Positions 60,897 through 64,000 of a stretch of 64,000 nt of DNA are shown piece by piece (position 1 is the first letter of the stretch; the number at the start of each line of letters is the position of its first letter). The translations under genes and the position numbers were made by a program. The DNA comes from Oceanirhabdus seepicola. GTDB taxonomy: Bacteria; Bacillota; Clostridia; Clostridiales; Clostridiaceae. The stretch is taken from NCBI RefSeq assembly GCF_023684385.1, contig NZ_JAGSOJ010000005.1, positions 124,001-188,000 on the forward strand, written 5' to 3'. The notes under the pieces were generated by a model. That model searched no databases. It was not told where the DNA came from and saw only the letters and a list, made by a program, of their open reading frames with translations.

Positions 60897-61673
60897 ATGA
60901 AAATTTTTTTAACTCTCTTCAAGGCATCCTTCAAAAGTCAAACACAATATAAATTCGATTTTTTTGTTAGTACAATCGGAAATATTTTAGCACTGTTTGG
61001 AGACTTTCTAATAATAGTATTTATACTATTACGTTTTAAAAATATTGATGGATGGCAACTTCATGAGATTGCTCTTATGTATGCAATTATTGAACTTGGC
61101 TTTGGTTTTTGTAGGTTGTTTGGAGAAGAATTCAATAAATTTGAAACATATATTCTTAAAGGTACATTTGATACCTTGCTTATTAGACCTGTATCCCCAC
61201 TTATACAGATGATGCTAAGAAAAGTTGACTTTAAAAGAATAGGTATGATTACTCAAGCTGCAGCAGTAGGAATTTGGGGGCTTTCTAAATGTACTTTCAT
61301 AAATAATAGTATCTATCTATACTTACCCTTCTTAATAATAGCATCAACCTTGATAAATTTTCAGGTAAGTCTCATTCTTGCATCAACAGCTTTTTGGACA
61401 GGCAAGAATAAAGATATAATTATTCTAGGACACTATTCAACACGAACAGCTGCTCAGTATCCAGCGTCAATATACCATAACGTCTTCAGTTTCATTTTAA
61501 CCTTTATAATTCCATTTTTCTCAATAAACTATTATCCACTTCTTTATTACACGGGAAAATCGGATAATATATTTTATTTAATGACACCACTTTTAGCAAT
61601 TATAGTTATGACTCCAATATCATATATCATATGGACTTCTGGAATTAAGAAGTATTCAAGTGCTGGAACATAG
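60897..61673 (+). CDS. ABC-2 family permease (ABC2_membrane_6-like), second subunit
   Basis: This is a 258-residue permease with six helices (KASFKSQTQYKFDFFVSTIG, then FETYILKGTFDTLLIRPVSP, and TAFWTGKNKDIIILGHYSTR). ILKGTFDTLLIRPVSPL is the conserved cytoplasmic loop of the family. The ATG lies 5 nt after AAGGAGG. Together with the previous gene and the ATPase at 63005 it forms a heteromeric exporter. In related genomes the three genes usually lie side by side; here two GNAT genes separate the ATPase. Confidence 0.87.
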   Translation: MKIFLTLFKASFKSQTQYKFDFFVSTIGNILALFGDFLIIVFILLRFKNIDGWQLHEIALMYAIIELGFGFCRLFGEEFNKFETYILKGTFDTLLIRPVSPLIQMMLRKVDFKRIGMITQAAAVGIWGLSKCTFINNSIYLYLPFLIIASTLINFQVSLILASTAFWTGKNKDIIILGHYSTRTAAQYPASIYHNVFSFILTFIIPFFSINYYPLLYYTGKSDNIFYLMTPLLAIIVMTPISYIIWTSGIKKYSSAGT

Positions 61674-61719
61674 AATAAATCAAATTAAAAGGTATTATTA
61701 TTATTGCTAAAGATAAAAA

Positions 61720-61800
61720 GATTAGCAACTTGAAGAAGAGAATAAAAATCTGAAGAAACAGTTAGATATACTAAGATGTAAACTGTATGAAAAGATATAA
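61720..61800 (+). pseudogene. Possible remnant of a coiled-coil C-terminus
   Basis: After an in-frame TAG, the frame reads QLEEENKNLKKQLDILRCKL YEKI and then TAA at 61798-61800. This is a clean heptad-like coiled coil such as ends many small regulators. No start codon or ribosome site belongs to it, so it looks like the tail of a deleted gene between the permease and GNAT genes. Confidence 0.25.
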
Positions 61801-61865
61801 AGTACACAATTATATGATATACTGTATCACTCTTAAATTATTCATTAATACGTGGGGGTTAAGTT

Positions 61866-62324
61866 ATGGAGATAACATTTCAAAATGCTACAGTCAATGA
61901 TATAAATATATTATTTGAGTTAAATAAAAAGCTTATTGAGAAGTATGAAATCAACTTAAATCTTGATTTCGAAAAGATTTTTACTTGGGTTAAGAGAAAG
62001 ATAGAAAATAATATAGAACTCTATCAGTGCATTTATTTTGATGGGATTAAAGCAGGTTATTATTACTTACATAATGATGGAGAAAAGCTTGAGCTTGATG
62101 ACTTCTTTATTTTTGATGAATTTCAAGGGAGAGGCATAGGAACGAAGGTTATAAAATATATTGCTTCAATTTCAAAAGAAAAAAACAAGGAAGTATTTTT
62201 ATACGTATTTGCAAATAACCAGGGAGCTTTTAATTTATATCTTAGGAATGGATATAAGATTGTAGAAAATATTGCTGATAGTAGATACATAATGAGTACT
62301 CAAGCGAGCTCATGTACTCATTGA
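61866..62324 (+). CDS. GNAT-family N-acetyltransferase
   Basis: This is a 152-residue GNAT protein. The acetyl-CoA loop is EFQGRGIGTKVIKYIASISK, preceded by KLELDDFFIFD, with ANNQGAFNLYLRNGYKIVEN near the end. The N-terminal helix (NDINILFELNKKLIEKYEIN) is normal for the family. The ATG lies after TGGGGG. It stands inside the ABC-2 operon, between the permeases and the ATPase. Confidence 0.88.
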   Translation: MEITFQNATVNDINILFELNKKLIEKYEINLNLDFEKIFTWVKRKIENNIELYQCIYFDGIKAGYYYLHNDGEKLELDDFFIFDEFQGRGIGTKVIKYIASISKEKNKEVFLYVFANNQGAFNLYLRNGYKIVENIADSRYIMSTQASSCTH

Positions 62325-62408
62325 TGATATAAAAGTGAAGAGTGGAATTTATAATAAATTATTATTTCTTAATTTTAGTATTTTGTGAAACAATCTAGGA
62401 GGTATAAT

Positions 62409-62963
62409 ATGATAATTGAAACTGAAAGACTTGTTCTAAAAGTTTTAGATGGATCATTTGCTGATTTAGTCTTAGAATATTTTAATAGAAATAGAGAACA
62501 CTTAAAGCAGTTTGATCCCTTACGAAGCGAGAACTTTTATAAAGTAGAAAATCGAAAAAAAGCATTGGATCAGGAAATACTAGATATAGATAATGGTACG
62601 CAATTAAGGCTTTGGATATTTAAGAAAACAGATATCGGTTTTAAAAAGATAATTGGAACAATCTGTTTTAGTCATATAGTAAAAGGCTTTTTCTTATCAT
62701 GTTATGTAGGATATAGCATCGATAATAGTGAAACAAATAAAGGATATATAACAGAGGTTCTGAAAAAAGGAATAGATATTATGTTTCGTGAATATAACCT
62801 TCATAGAATTGAAGGTACTGTAATGCCTAAAAATATAGCTTCATTGAAGGTATTAGAAAAACTTAATTTCAAAAATGAAGGTCTGTCTACAAAATATCAA
62901 AAAATCAATGGAAAATGGGAAGATCATATTCATATGGTCTTATTAAATTCAGAAGTTGAATAG
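62409..62963 (+). CDS. GNAT-family acetyltransferase (RimJ/RimL-like)
   Basis: This is a protein of about 184 residues of the RimJ/L branch (MIIETERLVLKVLDGSFADL, VGYSIDNSETNKGYITEVLK, RIEGTVMPKNIASLKVLEKL). The acetyl-CoA loop is SETNKGYITE. I chose the ATG at 62409, 6 nt after TAGGAGG, rather than one eight codons earlier inside the upstream region. It is the fourth gene of the ABC-2 unit. Such enzymes acetylate N-terminal amines or drugs. Confidence 0.88.
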   Translation: MIIETERLVLKVLDGSFADLVLEYFNRNREHLKQFDPLRSENFYKVENRKKALDQEILDIDNGTQLRLWIFKKTDIGFKKIIGTICFSHIVKGFFLSCYVGYSIDNSETNKGYITEVLKKGIDIMFREYNLHRIEGTVMPKNIASLKVLEKLNFKNEGLSTKYQKINGKWEDHIHMVLLNSEVE

Positions 62964-63004
62964 ATATATACTGCACTAAACTATATATCATTAGGAGGTA
63001 CATA

Positions 63005-63964
63005 ATGGAGTTTATTACTGTTCAAGGACTAAAAAAAGAATACACTGTGTATGAAAAGAAAAGCCTCTTTAGAAGAAATAAAAGAACAATTGAAGCCCTT
63101 AAAGGGGTTGACTTTACTGTTAAAAAAGGAGAATTTTTAGGTTATATAGGGCCCAACGGTGCTGGTAAATCTACAACTATAAAAATCCTTACAGGTATTA
63201 TGAATCCAAGTGATGGAATAGTAAAAGTAGGAGATTATATTCCTTATAAAGATAGGAAAAAATATGTTCAGAATATTGGAGTAGTGTTCGGACAGAAAAC
63301 ACAAATGTGGTGGGATCTACCTGTAAAAGATACATACGAACTTTTGAAAGGTATTTATAAAGTGGATGATAAAAAATACAAGCGTCAACTAGAGTATCTA
63401 GTTGATAAATTGTTTCTTGAAGATATTTTAAATCATCCTGTACGACAACTAAGTCTAGGTCAAAGAATGAGAGCAGAACTTGGTGCATGCATGATTCACG
63501 ATCCTGAGATACTATTTCTTGATGAGCCAACAATAGGACTAGATGTGGTATCTAAACATAAAGTTGTAGACTTTCTTCAAGAAATCAACAATAAGGGAAA
63601 AACCATATTTCTCACAACCCATGATATGAAAGACATAGAGAAATTATGTAATGAAATGCTGGTTCTAAATCATGGGAATATCGTATATAAAGGAAAAGTG
63701 GATCAGTTAAAGACAATAACAGATCTTCCTATTAAGGTTATTGCGCAAATGAATATTAATGGTGAAGATAATAACTTAAATCGAATACTATCTAAACATC
63801 ATGGAAAGTATGATAAGATTAAAAATCAACTAGTGTTGAATGTAAAAACCAAACAGGATACATCTGAAATTGCAAAGAACCTGTTCAACAATTTCACGGT
63901 TGAGGATTTTAAAGTTGAGGAACCTAGTATTGAGGAAATTATTAAATTAATATATACCAGCTAA
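63005..63964 (+). CDS. ABC transporter ATP-binding protein (partner of ABC2_membrane_6 permeases)
   Basis: This is a 319-residue ATPase. It has Walker A GPNGAGKST, Q-loop VVFGQKTQMWWDLPVKDTYE, signature LSLGQRMRAEL, Walker B ILFLDEPTIGLD and H-loop TTHD. The FGQKTQMWWDLP stretch and the N-terminal insertion YEKKSLFRRNKRTIEALKGV mark the branch that works with ABC2_membrane_6 permease pairs. The C-terminal 80 residues are the usual accessory domain. The ATG lies 5 nt after AGGAGG. It closes the operon before a terminator-like hairpin. Confidence 0.93.
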   Translation: MEFITVQGLKKEYTVYEKKSLFRRNKRTIEALKGVDFTVKKGEFLGYIGPNGAGKSTTIKILTGIMNPSDGIVKVGDYIPYKDRKKYVQNIGVVFGQKTQMWWDLPVKDTYELLKGIYKVDDKKYKRQLEYLVDKLFLEDILNHPVRQLSLGQRMRAELGACMIHDPEILFLDEPTIGLDVVSKHKVVDFLQEINNKGKTIFLTTHDMKDIEKLCNEMLVLNHGNIVYKGKVDQLKTITDLPIKVIAQMNINGEDNNLNRILSKHHGKYDKIKNQLVLNVKTKQDTSEIAKNLFNNFTVEDFKVEEPSIEEIIKLIYTS

Positions 63965-63987
63965 TAAAAGGCCAGCGGTCCTTTATT
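63961..63987 (+). terminator. Hairpin at the end of the ABC-2 operon
   Basis: TAATAAAAGG pairs with TCCTTTATTA across a short loop (CCAGCGG), overlapping the ATPase stop codon. Few T residues follow within the window, so strength cannot be judged. Confidence 0.5.
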
Positions 63988-64000
63988 AGGTATATAATTG

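Overview
The window is AT-rich and looks like the chromosome of an anaerobic, endospore-forming Firmicute of the class Clostridia. The support is an SspH-type spore protein (1884-2060), two SPOCS-domain spore-surface-type proteins (26941-28850), a class I lysyl-tRNA synthetase under a T-box (8377-10395), consensus sigma-A promoters, strong Shine-Dalgarno sites and a sigma-54 regulon. I cannot assign a genus. There are no rRNA or tRNA genes, no CRISPR array, no phage genes and no intact transposase.

Layout. 0.2-4.3 kb: a decayed aldo/keto reductase behind a MerR gene, a spore protein, gene remnants, and a PadR-DUF2812-M50 peptidase operon with a nested palindromic operator. 4.7-14.1 kb: housekeeping and metabolic genes (methyltransferase, nitroreductase, exonuclease III, LysRS, glyoxalase-like, phytase-like, flippase, thioesterase). 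14.4-19.0 kb: an ABC export cluster with a zinc-ribbon membrane protein. 19.4-26.8 kb: a MocR regulator divergent from a DMT exporter across a perfect palindrome, acetyltransferases, lipoproteins, a MerR gene and a second DMT exporter. 26.9-29.8 kb: spore-surface-type genes and TatD. 29.8-37.8 kb: a WYL regulator followed by four DUF2785 paralogues, three of which carry TGYCA-N6-TGYCA promoter elements made of the same half-site as the regulator's own palindrome. 38-43 kb: a MerR-methyltransferase fusion and a BcrAB-like ABC transporter. 43.2-46.9 kb: an acetyltransferase with a 12-copy heptamer repeat before its ribosome binding site, then putP behind a roughly 400-nt structured-looking leader, then a second WYL regulator. 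47-58 kb: Gfo/Idh oxidoreductase, LysE exporter, glycerate kinase, esterase, and a sigma-54-controlled MFS/M20/S9 peptidase operon with its activator. 58.6-64 kb: nitroreductase and an ABC-2 operon with two embedded GNAT genes.

Two themes recur. First, one-component regulators lie next to their targets with legible operators: three MerR-type genes each have a 19-bp promoter spacer, and two WYL regulators share TGACA-N6-TGTCA. Second, a dispersed repeat ending in GGGGACAGTTCTC occurs as nine inverted pairs plus single arms. Most copies lie within about 15 bp of a stop codon, and in most pairs the inner stem is self-complementary although its sequence differs between copies, so the family probably serves as intrinsic terminators.

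The most interesting unexplained items are the putP leader RNA, the repeat family with swapped but paired cores, the WYL/DUF2785 regulon and the zinc-ribbon ABC cluster.
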